Assembly: GCA_019243595.1 (NCBI GenBank)
Contig: JAFAUA010000438.1
Location: 1 to 20,212 of the forward strand
Reading direction: 5' to 3'
Length of the DNA stretch: 20,212 nucleotides
Source: Acidimicrobiia bacterium
GTDB lineage: Bacteria > Actinomycetota > Acidimicrobiia > Acidimicrobiales > AC-14
How positions within the stretch are numbered: the stretch's first letter is position 1; every line of letters begins with the position of its first letter. The notes below the pieces were generated by a model. That model was not told where the DNA came from, did not search any database, and saw only the letters and a program-made list of their open reading frames with translations. Of this stretch, positions 1-8,015 are shown piece after piece. The translations under genes were made by a program, and so were the position numbers.

Positions 1-217
1 GCGCCAGCCGGGCGGCCGCCACTGCCTCCCGCCGAAAGCGCTCCTGGAACTGGTCGTCGCTCGCCAGCCGAGGGTGCAGCACCTTTATGGCGACAGGACG
101 GTCGAGGATCTCGTCCTTGCCTTCCCATACCTCCGCCATCCCGCCGCGGTCGATCAGTTGAACCAGGCGGTACCGGCCGGCCAGGATGGTCTCCGCGACG
201 ATCCGGGCGTCGGACAC
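1..217 (-). CDS. Ser/Thr protein kinase, N-terminal fragment (runs off the left edge)
   Basis: The visible 72 codons translate to the start of a Hanks-type (PknB-like) kinase N-lobe. It has GRYRLVQLI, a glycine-rich loop RGGMAEVWEG (residues 24-33), the ATP-binding lysine K45 in VAIKVL, and a helix-C stretch FRREAVAAARL. The usual first glycine of the GxGxxG loop is D23 here, but the following GGM is normal for actinobacterial kinases. The GTG at 217 is the most upstream start, because an in-frame TAG lies two codons before it. There is no Shine-Dalgarno sequence, but TACCTT (minus strand, 224-229) ends 6 nt before the GTG, which suggests a leaderless mRNA. The gene lies 46 nt downstream of degV and reads in the same direction. 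Kinase activity, membrane anchor and sensor domain cannot be judged because the rest is outside the window. Confidence 0.9.
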   Translation of the reverse strand, partial: MSDARIVAETILAGRYRLVQLIDRGGMAEVWEGKDEILDRPVAIKVLHPRLASDDQFQERFRREAVAAARLA

Positions 218-223
218 CGTCTA

Positions 224-229
224 AAGGTA
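224..229 (-). promoter_or_regulatory. Putative -10 element of a leaderless kinase mRNA
   Basis: On the minus strand TACCTT fits the actinobacterial -10 pattern TANNNT. It is followed by 6 nt and then the GTG start, so transcription would begin at or next to the start codon. No convincing -35 box is seen. This is a pattern match only. Confidence 0.4.
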
Positions 230-263
230 CCGAGCCGCTATCGGTGGATCAGATCAGACCGCG

Positions 264-1106
264 TCAACCGCCGACCTGGAAGGCGACGCCGATGACGCGG
301 GGACCGGCGTGGGCGCCGATGACCGCGCCGATGTCGCCGACGACCATCTTCTCGCGAGGGACCACCGGCTCGAGCAGCTCGATGAACTCGTCGAGGTCGG
401 GCGCGTCGCCGTGCATCACCGCCAGGTTGTCGATGCTGCCCGCGTCGCGGACCTTGTCGGCGATGTAGCGAAGGGCGCGCGAGCGCGTGCGCTGGCGGGA
501 CTCGGGCTCGACGCCCCCGTTGCGCACTTCGATGATCGGCTTGATCGAGAGCATCGACCCGATCAAGGCCTGAGCGCCGCCGACCCGCCCGCCCTTCTTC
601 AGGTTCTCGAGGGTGTCGAGGGCGCCATACACGCGAGTTCGGCTCACCAGACTCTCCGCAGCCGCCGCCACCTCGTCGATGCCCTTGCCTTCTGCGGCCA
701 GGCGGGCTGCCGCCGCGGCCATCATGCCCAACCCCATCGTCACCGACAGCGAGTCGATGTGGCGCACGGGGATCTCGCCCTGGACGGACTTGGCGGCCAT
801 CTGGGCGGCTTGTCCGGTGGCGGAGAGTTGCGAGGAGATCGTGATGGCGACGACGCCGTCGGCCCCTGCGTCGGCCGCCCGGCGGTAGGCCTCCTCGAAG
901 GCGCCGGCGGAGGGCGCCGAGGTTTCGGGGAGCACAGGCGAATTGCTGCACCGCGCCCAGAACTCCTTGGGGGACAGGTCCCGGCGGTCGACAAGCTCCT
1001 CGGCGCCGAAGCGGATGCTCAGGGGGACGATGTCGATGTTGAGCTCGGCGGCGAGATCGGCAGGCAGGTCGCAGCTGCTGTCGGTGACCACTCGGGGTCC
1101 GGCCAT
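264..1106 (-). CDS. DegV family fatty-acid-binding protein
   Basis: This 280-residue protein has the normal DegV length and layout. The N-terminal motif VTDSSCDLP lies at residues 7-15, the TSAPS ligand-loop motif at 62-66, and SSQLSATGQA at 91-100. The C-terminal half carries the typical LENLKKGGRVGGAQALIG segment. DegV (FakB-type) proteins bind a fatty acid and, in Firmicutes, present it to the kinase FakA. No FakA-like gene is visible here, so its partner is unknown. The ATG is preceded by a good ribosome site (GAGGAG about 5 nt upstream). The gene follows the small membrane-protein gene by 21 nt and precedes the kinase gene, so it is probably the distal part of the murJ operon. Family assignment is secure; the ligand is inferred from the family. 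Confidence 0.93.
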   Translation of the reverse strand: MAGPRVVTDSSCDLPADLAAELNIDIVPLSIRFGAEELVDRRDLSPKEFWARCSNSPVLPETSAPSAGAFEEAYRRAADAGADGVVAITISSQLSATGQAAQMAAKSVQGEIPVRHIDSLSVTMGLGMMAAAAARLAAEGKGIDEVAAAAESLVSRTRVYGALDTLENLKKGGRVGGAQALIGSMLSIKPIIEVRNGGVEPESRQRTRSRALRYIADKVRDAGSIDNLAVMHGDAPDLDEFIELLEPVVPREKMVVGDIGAVIGAHAGPRVIGVAFQVGG

Positions 1107-1127
1107 GTCTGCTCCTCTTCCTCTTTT

Positions 1128-1484
1128 TTATTGAGTGGGCGTCGCGCTGGCGGTCACGCTGACGTCGTACCAGTGCTTGGTGGGCCCGAAATTGTGCAGG
1201 ACGTAAGACTTCGCCTTCTTCGACAGCGTGACATGGACCACGCCCTGCTCGTCAACACTGAAGGCGGCCAGGGTGGCGCCGTCACCGTCGGCGTCGTGCT
1301 GGGCGGTGGCTCGGGCCTTGTCGGCGTCGTGGCCCGAAAAGTAGTCCTTGGCGGCGTCGGTGGCCGCGTCGTGTGCCTGTCCGTCGAGGATGACCCTGGT
1401 CACGACCGGGGACCCCGCCTCGAAGAGCACGAAACCGGCGAGGGCGATCCCGACGACCAGCTTGACGATCCATCTGCTGATCAC
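1128..1484 (-). CDS. Small single-pass membrane protein, weakly TadE/TadG-like
   Basis: This gene starts at a GTG that overlaps the murJ stop codon in a GTGA arrangement, giving 118 residues. Residues 5-25 form one hydrophobic segment (IVKLVVGIALAGFVLFEAG). A polar, alanine- and aspartate-rich extracytoplasmic region follows and ends in VSVTASATPTQ. The order of an N-terminal helix, a short alpha-helical stretch and a beta-rich VxVTxSxT end recalls TadE/TadG-like pseudopilin-type proteins, but no diagnostic motif is present, so this is only a resemblance. The reading frame stays open further upstream to 1745, but that part is antisense to nothing useful and overlaps murJ out of frame, so the GTG at the overlap is preferred. 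Tight coupling to murJ suggests an envelope-related role; no function can be assigned. Confidence 0.75.
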   Translation of the reverse strand: MISRWIVKLVVGIALAGFVLFEAGSPVVTRVILDGQAHDAATDAAKDYFSGHDADKARATAQHDADGDGATLAAFSVDEQGVVHVTLSKKAKSYVLHNFGPTKHWYDVSVTASATPTQ

Positions 1485-3112
1485 CTGGGCCGCCTGACGA
1501 GCTGGCGGGTGAACACAGTGATCTCCTCCACACCCAAGGTCCGCGCCACGCCTGCAAAGCTGACCACGCCAACGGCCACCGAGGCGAGCACCCGGGCGGC
1601 CAAGGCGAAGCCTCGCTCGTTGTCGATGCCAATCGAAACGACGACAACAAGCGCGGCCATGACCGCGGTGGCGACTGCGATACGCATGACGGCGGACGCG
1701 GTGCCCCCGTCCGAGAGGGCGCCCGTGCGTCGACGCAGGTCCCACCCGGCCACGGCGGCGGCGACGACGTACGAGATCGTGAAACCGACTGCGAGACCGT
1801 TCACACCGATCGCCGGGTACAGGATCAGGTCCAGCACGATCAGCACGATGTTCTCAGCGGCGTTGATGATGAACGGCGTACGTGTGTCCTGCATGGACGT
1901 GTAGCCGCGCACGAACAGCAGGTAGAGGCTGAACGCCGGAAGCCCGACCGCCAGCCACACCAGGACACCAGCCGTCAAGTGGGCATTGGCACTCGTGAAG
2001 TGCCCATGCTCCAGCAGCAGGGCGATGAGCGGTCGGGCGAGGATGATGTACCCGACGGCCGCCGGCAGCAGGACCAGCGTGCCGGTGCGAATCCCTATTC
2101 CGAGGCGCCGATGGAACCCGGCCATGTCGTGGCGTGACCACCGCTCCGCCAGGTCAGGGGTCAACGCGGTGAGGATCGATACGGCAAGGATGCCGTACGG
2201 CAGCTGAAAGAAGATGTAGGCCGCGCTGTAGGCCGAGACGCCACCACGGGTGCCATTGGCGAGGACGAGCGCGATCCAGAAGGCGACCTGGTTGGAAATG
2301 ACATAGCCGAAGGTCCAGCCGGACAACCGGACGACCTGGCGGAGCACGGCGTGGTGCAGGTTCCACCGAAAGCGCAGCTTCGGAGCGGCTCGCCGGAGAG
2401 CGGGGATGAGGGTGACGGCTTGGACTGCGACGCCGAGAGTGGTGCCCAAGCCGAGGAACAGCAGCAGACCCGTGTCGTAGCGGACGCTGTGAAGATCGAG
2501 ATTGTTCGCCATGTGCGGAATGAGCAACAGCACGCCGATGACGATGAGGTTGTTGAGGATCGGCGTCGCCATCGGCAGCACGAACTTGTGCCGTGCGTTG
2601 AGAACTGCAGCTACGAGCGCCGTCATCCCGTAGAAGAGGATCTGGGGCGCGAACATCCGCAGGAGGGCGCTGGCAACTGCCTGCTCGTCGCGGCCGGCTG
2701 GCCCCTTGAGCCGGAAGCTGTAGAGGTGGATGACGGCGGGAGCGATGACGACGAACAGGAGCGTCACGCCGACGAGTAGGAGGAGCGCGGTCGTGAAGAC
2801 CACGGAGATGGCCTCCCACGCATCGTCGTCCTGCCGCGTCGTCAGGTGTTCGACGAACACAGGGACGATGAACGACGCCATGATCCCACCGAGCACCAGG
2901 TCGTAGATGATGTTCGGCGTGGTGTTCGCCAGGTTGTAGCTGTCGGCGAGGCGGAAGAAGCCGAAGGCGTAGGCGAGAGCCACGACGCGGCCGAAGCCGG
3001 TGAGACGGGAGAAGAAGGTGGCGACCGCCATCCCGGCTGTGGCACGCGAGAGCCGCGCCGAGCCTTCGTCGCCGACCGCGGGCTGAGCGACGTCAGTGTC
3101 GCTGCTCGCCAT
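1481..3112 (-). CDS. murJ: Lipid II flippase MurJ (MviN family)
   Basis: MurJ moves the peptidoglycan precursor lipid II across the cytoplasmic membrane. The 543-residue protein is strongly hydrophobic, with about 14 predicted membrane segments as usual for the family. The N-terminus has the conserved block TFFSRLTGFGRVVALA (residues 32-47, with R36 and R42) followed by ADSYNLANTTPNIIYDLVLGGI. The start was placed at the ATG that overlaps the upstream TAA (TAATG). An extra 18 codons upstream would lie inside the DUF6049 gene and look unlike protein. The protein ends shortly after the last membrane helices. It lacks the C-terminal pseudokinase domain known from the M. tuberculosis homologue; a separate kinase gene lies two genes downstream instead. 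It sits between the DUF6049 gene (1-nt overlap) and the small membrane-protein gene (4-nt overlap). Confidence 0.96.
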   Translation of the reverse strand: MASSDTDVAQPAVGDEGSARLSRATAGMAVATFFSRLTGFGRVVALAYAFGFFRLADSYNLANTTPNIIYDLVLGGIMASFIVPVFVEHLTTRQDDDAWEAISVVFTTALLLLVGVTLLFVVIAPAVIHLYSFRLKGPAGRDEQAVASALLRMFAPQILFYGMTALVAAVLNARHKFVLPMATPILNNLIVIGVLLLIPHMANNLDLHSVRYDTGLLLFLGLGTTLGVAVQAVTLIPALRRAAPKLRFRWNLHHAVLRQVVRLSGWTFGYVISNQVAFWIALVLANGTRGGVSAYSAAYIFFQLPYGILAVSILTALTPDLAERWSRHDMAGFHRRLGIGIRTGTLVLLPAAVGYIILARPLIALLLEHGHFTSANAHLTAGVLVWLAVGLPAFSLYLLFVRGYTSMQDTRTPFIINAAENIVLIVLDLILYPAIGVNGLAVGFTISYVVAAAVAGWDLRRRTGALSDGGTASAVMRIAVATAVMAALVVVVSIGIDNERGFALAARVLASVAVGVVSFAGVARTLGVEEITVFTRQLVRRPR

Positions 3113-5124
3113 TACGCGGGCACCAGTCCCCGGGCCCGACGCCCGTTGATGGCGTGCCGCGCCCACCAGACGAGCAGGAACAGGCCGGCGGCCGCCGACA
3201 GGAGCAGCCCGACACCCGACGCCGCCGTGGAGCGCACGGTGATCTGCGTGTGCGCCACGACCAGGCTCCCGTCGGGCGACTGCAGGGTGACGAGCAGAGG
3301 GAAAGCACCCGACGCGCGCGTCTGCACTGAAAAGCGGGCGGTTTCGTTGCGGCGAAGGAGATCGAGCTTGCGCGTGACCTCGTTCGCCGGATGGCCGCCG
3401 TCGGCGCCCCCGGGGAACTCGACCTTGTCACTGCGCACGGTGACAACGACGTGCACCGGATAGCCGGTGTTGTTGCGGAAGGTCACGGGTATCTCGCCCG
3501 ACCGGGCCGTGAGGCGGATCGAGCCGGCGGGCGTCTGGATGCGACTCAGTTCCTTGTCGAGCGTCGCCTCGACGCCCGACACGTAGGACCGCTGGCGGCT
3601 GCTGCGCAGATCGGCTGAGTTGGCAGTCAGCAGCTGCTCGTTGAGAATGGCGTACATCGGGTTGTCGTCGTCGACGATCGACCGGAACGTCTCGAGGCGC
3701 TGACGAACGCTGCGCGTAGCGGTCGTCGAGACCGAGACGTTGCGGGGCGCGCCGACCATCTTCCGAACGAGCGGCGTGCCGTTGCCCCCGCGGAGCTTGT
3801 CGACGGTGGAGAACAAGGTGCTGAGTGTTACCGGCTCGACGACGGGGTTGTCGGTGAGGCCCGCCATCGCGGTGTCGAGGAACGAGCGGTCGGGCTTCCA
3901 ACCGCGCGGGGTGAAGGCGACGACCCCCCGTTGCTGACCTCCGGGCTGGTCGAAGTAGAGGACGGCGAGCTCGGCGAGGAAGCGGTGGGCCTCGAGGACC
4001 TGGTTGCCCCCGCCGCGGAAGTGGGCGGCCAGGCCCGGGTCGATCGAGACGGCCTGCTGTTTCCCGCCCTGGTGGGTGTCGACCAGATAAGGGCGGGACA
4101 GCGTGAGCCGCGACTGCAGCTGGGTCAGGCTGTTCTCGGGAAGCGCGACCTGGGTGATCCCGAGGTCGCGCAGGCGGCTCGTCGACGCGTCGTCGAGCGA
4201 CTCCTCGCTGACCCACGTCGTCGTGTCCACCGGCACCTTCAGCAGCTGGGTCAGTCGATCGTTGCCGAGGCGGACCTCCTGGTCGGCCTCACTCTGCAGA
4301 CCGCCGGCGATCAACTGAGGGAGGTTGGTCGGGACGTAGGGACCGGTGACGACCTGACGGCGGTTGGCGGCGGCCCGTCGGAGACTGCTGAGGGCACCCG
4401 CCGCCGCGCTGTCGTTGCTGGTCGTGAGAGCGTCCACCGTCTCGGGCGTCGGGGCCAGAACGAGGGGGACGGACGTCGATTCCAGGGCCTGGGTGAGCGT
4501 CTGGAGATCGCGAGCGTTGGTGAGCTTGCGAGTGCCGTCGGGGCGGATGCTGGGCGGTGCGTGGACGGGCACGATCCACGAGAAGTCGAGCTTGGGTCCG
4601 GTGCGGTTCGCCGGCAGGTAGGCGATGTGGGTCGTGAATCGATCGAGCACCGCGCCGCCGCCGTTCTCGCGCAGCTCGACGCGAAGTGGATACACGCCGT
4701 CCTGGCTGAGCAGGAGACGCCCGGGCTCACGCGGGAGGCCGGGATCCTGGAACGGCAGGATGACGCTGAAGTTGCCGGCCGGGTCGACGTTGAGGGCGCT
4801 CAGCGGCGTCGAGGTGACGTCGAGCAAGGCTCCGACGGCGCGCTCCTGCAACGTTTGCGCGAAGGCGGAGCGCGACGTGAGGCGGGCGTAGGTGTTGAGC
4901 ACGAGCTCGACGGCGGCAGGGTCTTTGATGCCGTCGACGTGGAGGCCGAGGCGGAACTCGCCACCCGGTTGGACCCATGGGCTCTGGGACGTCAGGGCGA
5001 TCGCGGCGTGCTGCTGCGACGCGGCGTGCGCGGGTGCCGGCAGCACGAGCACGATCAGGGCGGCGGCTGCGAGGGCGCCGAAAAGTCGCCGCGCGATCGC
5101 GGGCGGGGGATCAGTCGAGCGCAC
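3112..5124 (-). CDS. DUF6049 family secreted, membrane-anchored protein
   Basis: This 670-residue protein starts with a signal peptide: a basic ARR, a hydrophobic run LFGALAAAALIVLVLPAPAHA, and likely cleavage after A34. Near the C-terminus it has one membrane helix (VGLLLSAAAGLFLLVWWA), then a short basic tail. The large middle part is extracytoplasmic. It matches the actinobacterial DUF6049 proteins (M. tuberculosis Rv3909 type) in architecture, in segments such as FSWIVPVH, and in being encoded directly upstream of murJ. The biochemical role is unknown; location next to the lipid II flippase suggests a part in cell-wall assembly. The GTG start at 5124 overlaps the end of the acetyltransferase gene by 14 nt and has no clear ribosome site, so translational coupling is likely. 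No better in-frame start precedes the signal peptide. Confidence 0.88.
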   Translation of the reverse strand: MRSTDPPPAIARRLFGALAAAALIVLVLPAPAHAASQQHAAIALTSQSPWVQPGGEFRLGLHVDGIKDPAAVELVLNTYARLTSRSAFAQTLQERAVGALLDVTSTPLSALNVDPAGNFSVILPFQDPGLPREPGRLLLSQDGVYPLRVELRENGGGAVLDRFTTHIAYLPANRTGPKLDFSWIVPVHAPPSIRPDGTRKLTNARDLQTLTQALESTSVPLVLAPTPETVDALTTSNDSAAAGALSSLRRAAANRRQVVTGPYVPTNLPQLIAGGLQSEADQEVRLGNDRLTQLLKVPVDTTTWVSEESLDDASTSRLRDLGITQVALPENSLTQLQSRLTLSRPYLVDTHQGGKQQAVSIDPGLAAHFRGGGNQVLEAHRFLAELAVLYFDQPGGQQRGVVAFTPRGWKPDRSFLDTAMAGLTDNPVVEPVTLSTLFSTVDKLRGGNGTPLVRKMVGAPRNVSVSTTATRSVRQRLETFRSIVDDDNPMYAILNEQLLTANSADLRSSRQRSYVSGVEATLDKELSRIQTPAGSIRLTARSGEIPVTFRNNTGYPVHVVVTVRSDKVEFPGGADGGHPANEVTRKLDLLRRNETARFSVQTRASGAFPLLVTLQSPDGSLVVAHTQITVRSTAASGVGLLLSAAAGLFLLVWWARHAINGRRARGLVPA

Positions 5125-5824
5125 GGCGGAGCACGGCGAGGCCGCCCGGCTGCGTCCTGAACCCGGCCCGCGTGTACAACGAGAGGGCGGCCTCGTTGCC
5201 GAGTTGGGTATTGACGACGGCCCGCCCTGCGCCCCGCCGGCGGATCCATCTGAGGGCGTCGGAGACCAGTGCGAGGCCGCGCCCCCCGCGCTGGTGATCG
5301 GGGTGGACCGCCAGTCGTTGGAGATAACCCTGGCGGGCCGCCGTACCCGAGACGGCGTAGGCCGTGACCTGTCCCCCGGCCGTGCTCACTCGGAAGCGTG
5401 TGAGGGGGACGGCGTCGAGCGCCTCCTGAAGGCCCACTCGGTCGAGCTGCCAGAACGGCGAGAAGGCGGCCTCGTCGACGGCGAGAACGTCGTCCTTCTC
5501 ACCGCGCCGGGCGCGGCGGGTGGCGCCCCGCTCGAACGGCGGCATGTCCAAGAGGTCGTGGGCCAGAAGGTGCAATCGCTCGTGGGTCTCGAAGCCGGCG
5601 AGGAGGAACGGGCGCTGCTCGGGCGGGGCCAGCGCGGCGGTGACGACTGCCGTGTACCCCTCCTGGGCCAGCCGCTCGAGGCAGCGTTCGATGAACGCGC
5701 TCGACGGCGCCACCGCGTCCGGCACCGGGGCCAGGTAAGCGGTGCTGGTGCTGCCGCGCCAGGGCAGGACGCGGGCGCGCTCGACCCCGAACTCGACGAG
5801 AGCGGGATCGCGCGTGCGCACCAC
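5111..5824 (-). CDS. GNAT family N-acetyltransferase
   Basis: The C-terminal third is a clear GNAT domain. Motif A reads LQRLAVHPDHQRGGRGLALVS (from residue 168), with the acetyl-CoA pyrophosphate-binding pattern QRGGRG at 178-183. It is followed by the NxxALxLYxRxGF segment (from N210). The first 110 residues are divergent and may be a degenerate second GNAT fold. The substrate cannot be told from sequence. The gene starts at tandem GTG codons (5824 and 5821). TATCCT on the minus strand (5834-5839) lies 9 nt upstream, so the leader would be very short. It is the first gene of the run leading to DUF6049 and murJ, and is divergent from a deacetylase gene 59 bp away. Confidence 0.88.
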   Translation of the reverse strand: MVRTRDPALVEFGVERARVLPWRGSTSTAYLAPVPDAVAPSSAFIERCLERLAQEGYTAVVTAALAPPEQRPFLLAGFETHERLHLLAHDLLDMPPFERGATRRARRGEKDDVLAVDEAAFSPFWQLDRVGLQEALDAVPLTRFRVSTAGGQVTAYAVSGTAARQGYLQRLAVHPDHQRGGRGLALVSDALRWIRRRGAGRAVVNTQLGNEAALSLYTRAGFRTQPGGLAVLRRALD

Positions 5825-5870
5825 GGCATCGCGAGGATATGGGCCGGGGCTCGGCGGCGGGTGGCCGCCC

Positions 5871-5876
5871 TAGCCT
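5871..5876 (+). promoter_or_regulatory. Putative -10 element for the deacetylase-pilT transcript
   Basis: TAGCCT fits TANNNT and is separated by 7 nt from the ATG at 5884, the spacing typical of leaderless actinobacterial genes. The intergenic stretch is only 59 bp and must also serve the divergent acetyltransferase. No clear -35 box is seen. Confidence 0.4.
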
Positions 5877-5883
5877 CCTGGGG

Positions 5884-6894
5884 ATGGCCATCGTGGTCGA
5901 GACCCACCCCGCCTACCTGGCCCACGACACCGGCGCCGGACATCCCGAGCGGCCTGCTCGCCTCGACGCCGTCGTGGCCGGGCTGGAGGCGGCCGGCGTG
6001 GCCGACGACCTGGTCTGGGCCGAGCCGCGCGCCGCGACGCGAGCCGAGCTCGAGCGCGTGCACCCGGCGGCGCATCTCGACGAGCTCGAGGCCTTCTGTC
6101 TCGCCGGCGGCGGACGCATAGATGCCGACACGAGTGTGGTCACCGAGTCGTGGAACGCCGCGGTGTTGGGGGCCGGTTCCGGTCTGGACGCGATCGAGCG
6201 CCTCGAGCGAGATGAAGCGAACGCCGCCTTCTGTGTCGTGCGCCCTCCCGGTCACCACGCCACGCCGCAGCGGTCGATGGGGTTCTGCCTGCTCAACAAC
6301 GTGGCCGTCGCGGCCGCGGCGCTCGCAGATCGCGGCGAGCGCGTCCTCATCTACGACTGGGATGCCCACCACGGCAACGGCACCCAGGACGCCTTCTACG
6401 ACGACGCGCGTGTGCTCTACGTCTCGGCCCACCAGTGGCCGCTGTACCCCGGAACCGGGGCGCTGGATGACGTCGGAGAGGGCGCGGGCGTGGGTTACAC
6501 GATCAACCTGCCGTTCCCGCCGGGGACGACCGGCGACGTCTACCTGGCGGCCTTCGACGAGGTGGTGGCGCCCGCCGTCGACCGCTTCGACCCGACCTGG
6601 GTGATCCTGTCCGCCGGGTTCGACGCCCACCGGGCCGACCCTCTCACCGGCCTCAACCTCACCGCCGGCGACTTCGCCGACCAGACCGCCCGCGTGCTCG
6701 ACCTGGCCCCGCGCGGCCGGCTGCTCGCCTTCCTCGAAGGCGGCTACGACCTTCAGGCGCTGGCCCTGTCGGCGGGTGCCTTCGTCGCGGGCCTCGCCGG
6801 TCTGGCGTTTCGACCGGAAAAGCCGTCTACGGGCGGTCCGGGCAGAGCCGTCGTCGACGCCGCCTTTAGGAGTCGCTCGCAAGCGCCGATGTAG
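5884..6894 (+). CDS. Histone deacetylase-like (AcuC/HDAC superfamily) amidohydrolase
   Basis: This 336-residue protein has the complete zinc-dependent deacetylase signature. RPPGHHA carries the paired active-site histidines H124-H125. DWDAHHGNGTQ carries the zinc ligands D160 and H162. SAGFDAHRADP carries the third zinc ligand D247. LEGGYD carries the transition-state tyrosine Y288. The opening HPERPARLDAVVAGL is also typical. These enzymes remove acetyl groups from protein lysines, polyamines or small amides; the substrate here is unknown. The ATG at 5884 was chosen over an in-frame ATG at 5839 because the family starts right at this point and a -10-like TAGCCT lies 7 nt upstream. It is divergent from a GNAT acetyltransferase and is followed after 5 nt by pilT, so the two plus-strand genes are probably co-transcribed. 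Confidence 0.94.
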   Translation: MAIVVETHPAYLAHDTGAGHPERPARLDAVVAGLEAAGVADDLVWAEPRAATRAELERVHPAAHLDELEAFCLAGGGRIDADTSVVTESWNAAVLGAGSGLDAIERLERDEANAAFCVVRPPGHHATPQRSMGFCLLNNVAVAAAALADRGERVLIYDWDAHHGNGTQDAFYDDARVLYVSAHQWPLYPGTGALDDVGEGAGVGYTINLPFPPGTTGDVYLAAFDEVVAPAVDRFDPTWVILSAGFDAHRADPLTGLNLTAGDFADQTARVLDLAPRGRLLAFLEGGYDLQALALSAGAFVAGLAGLAFRPEKPSTGGPGRAVVDAAFRSRSQAPM

Positions 6895-6899
6895 GACGC

Positions 6900-8006
6900 A
6901 TGGCTACCAGTCGTGCGTCGCGCCCCGGCCTGGATCTGAACGACCTGCTCCGATACGTGATGGAGCAGCGGGCGTCGGACCTCCACATCAAAGTCGGCTC
7001 GCCGCCGTTCGTCCGCATCGACGGGCACCTGCAGGCGACCCCGTTCGACGTCGTGAACGGCGCTGACACCGAGCGCATGGCGTTCGCCATCATGCCGAAG
7101 GAGCGGGCCGACGAGTTCATGACCCACTCCGAAGCGGACTTCGCCCACAGCGTCGCGGGCATGGGCCGCTTCCGGGTCAACGTGTTCCGCCAGCGCGGGT
7201 CGGTGGGCCTGGTGTTCCGGCGCGTGCTGCCCGGCACGCCCTCGTTCGAGGCCCTCGGGCTGCCGCCGGTCGTCCGCCGCCTCGCCGAGGAGCCCCGCGG
7301 GATGATCCTCGTCACTGGCCCCACGGGCTCGGGCAAGACAACGACCATCGCGGCGATGATCGACCACATCAACGAGAACAAGGCCGTCAACGTCGTCACG
7401 ATCGAGGACCCGATCGAGGTTCTCCACCCCGACAAGAAGTCGATCGTCAACCAGCGCGAGATCGGCACGGACACCGAGGACTACGCGCAGGCGATGAAGC
7501 GGGTGCTCCGCCAGGACCCCGACGTGATCTTCATCGGTGAGATGCGCGACCCGGAGACGGTGTGGGCGGCGCTGTCGGCCGCGGAGACCGGCCACCTGGT
7601 GCTGTCGACGCTGCACACGACCGACGCAACCGAGACGGTGAACCGCATCGTCGACTTCTTTCCGCCGTTCCAGCAGAAGCAGGTGCGCCTGACGCTGGCC
7701 TCGTCGCTGCGCGGCGTCGTCAGCCAGCGGCTGCTCGAGCGGGCCGACGGCAAGGGCCGTGTGCCCGCCACCGAGGTGCTGGTGATGACCGGCCGGATCT
7801 TCGAGCGCATCGTCGACCCCGACAACACCGAGGCGATCGAGGAGATCATCGAGGAGGGCGAGTACTACGGCATGCAGACGTTCGACCAGAGCCTGTTCAA
7901 CCTGTACAAGAACGGCCTCGTCTCGCTGCGTGACGCCATGAGCGTGGCTTCGCACCCCCACGACTTCCGCATCGCCCTGCAGCAGGCGGGACTCAGCGTC
8001 TCGTAA
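6900..8006 (+). CDS. pilT: Type IV pilus retraction ATPase PilT-like
   Basis: The 368-residue product follows the PilT secretion-ATPase layout. The N-terminal domain has ASDLHIKVGSPPFVRIDG, as in PilT/PilU. The RecA-like domain has Walker A GPTGSGKT (residues 140-147), the Asp box TIEDPIE, Walker B VIFIGEMRD (209-217, with E214), and the His box HLVLSTLHT (232-240). PilT hexamers power pilus retraction and twitching motility. PilT is favoured over PilB because the protein is short, lacks the PilB N-terminal domain and shows no tetracysteine zinc motif. No pilin, PilB or PilC gene is in the window, so it is an orphan here. It starts 5 nt after the deacetylase stop; a weak AGGA lies just before the ATG. 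Confidence 0.92.
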   Translation: MATSRASRPGLDLNDLLRYVMEQRASDLHIKVGSPPFVRIDGHLQATPFDVVNGADTERMAFAIMPKERADEFMTHSEADFAHSVAGMGRFRVNVFRQRGSVGLVFRRVLPGTPSFEALGLPPVVRRLAEEPRGMILVTGPTGSGKTTTIAAMIDHINENKAVNVVTIEDPIEVLHPDKKSIVNQREIGTDTEDYAQAMKRVLRQDPDVIFIGEMRDPETVWAALSAAETGHLVLSTLHTTDATETVNRIVDFFPPFQQKQVRLTLASSLRGVVSQRLLERADGKGRVPATEVLVMTGRIFERIVDPDNTEAIEEIIEEGEYYGMQTFDQSLFNLYKNGLVSLRDAMSVASHPHDFRIALQQAGLSVS

Positions 8007-8015
8007 CTGCACCGT

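Noticed and set aside
1116..1130. T-run between the small membrane-protein gene and degV as a terminator
   Set aside because: On the transcribed minus strand it is an A-run just before the degV ribosome site, with no hairpin in front of it.
309..1904. Long open frame on the plus strand (531 codons) across degV and the murJ end
   Set aside because: It is antisense to three well-supported genes and reads as low-complexity Arg/Gly/Asp/Val sequence typical of GC-rich opposite-strand frames.
3931..5160. 409-codon plus-strand frame opposite the DUF6049 gene
   Set aside because: No domain signature, Arg/Glu/Gly-rich, and the opposite strand has a signal peptide, family match and coupled starts.
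5386..8012. Minus-strand frames of 498 and 419 codons opposite the deacetylase and pilT
   Set aside because: Both overlap fully supported genes and show only shadow-like composition.
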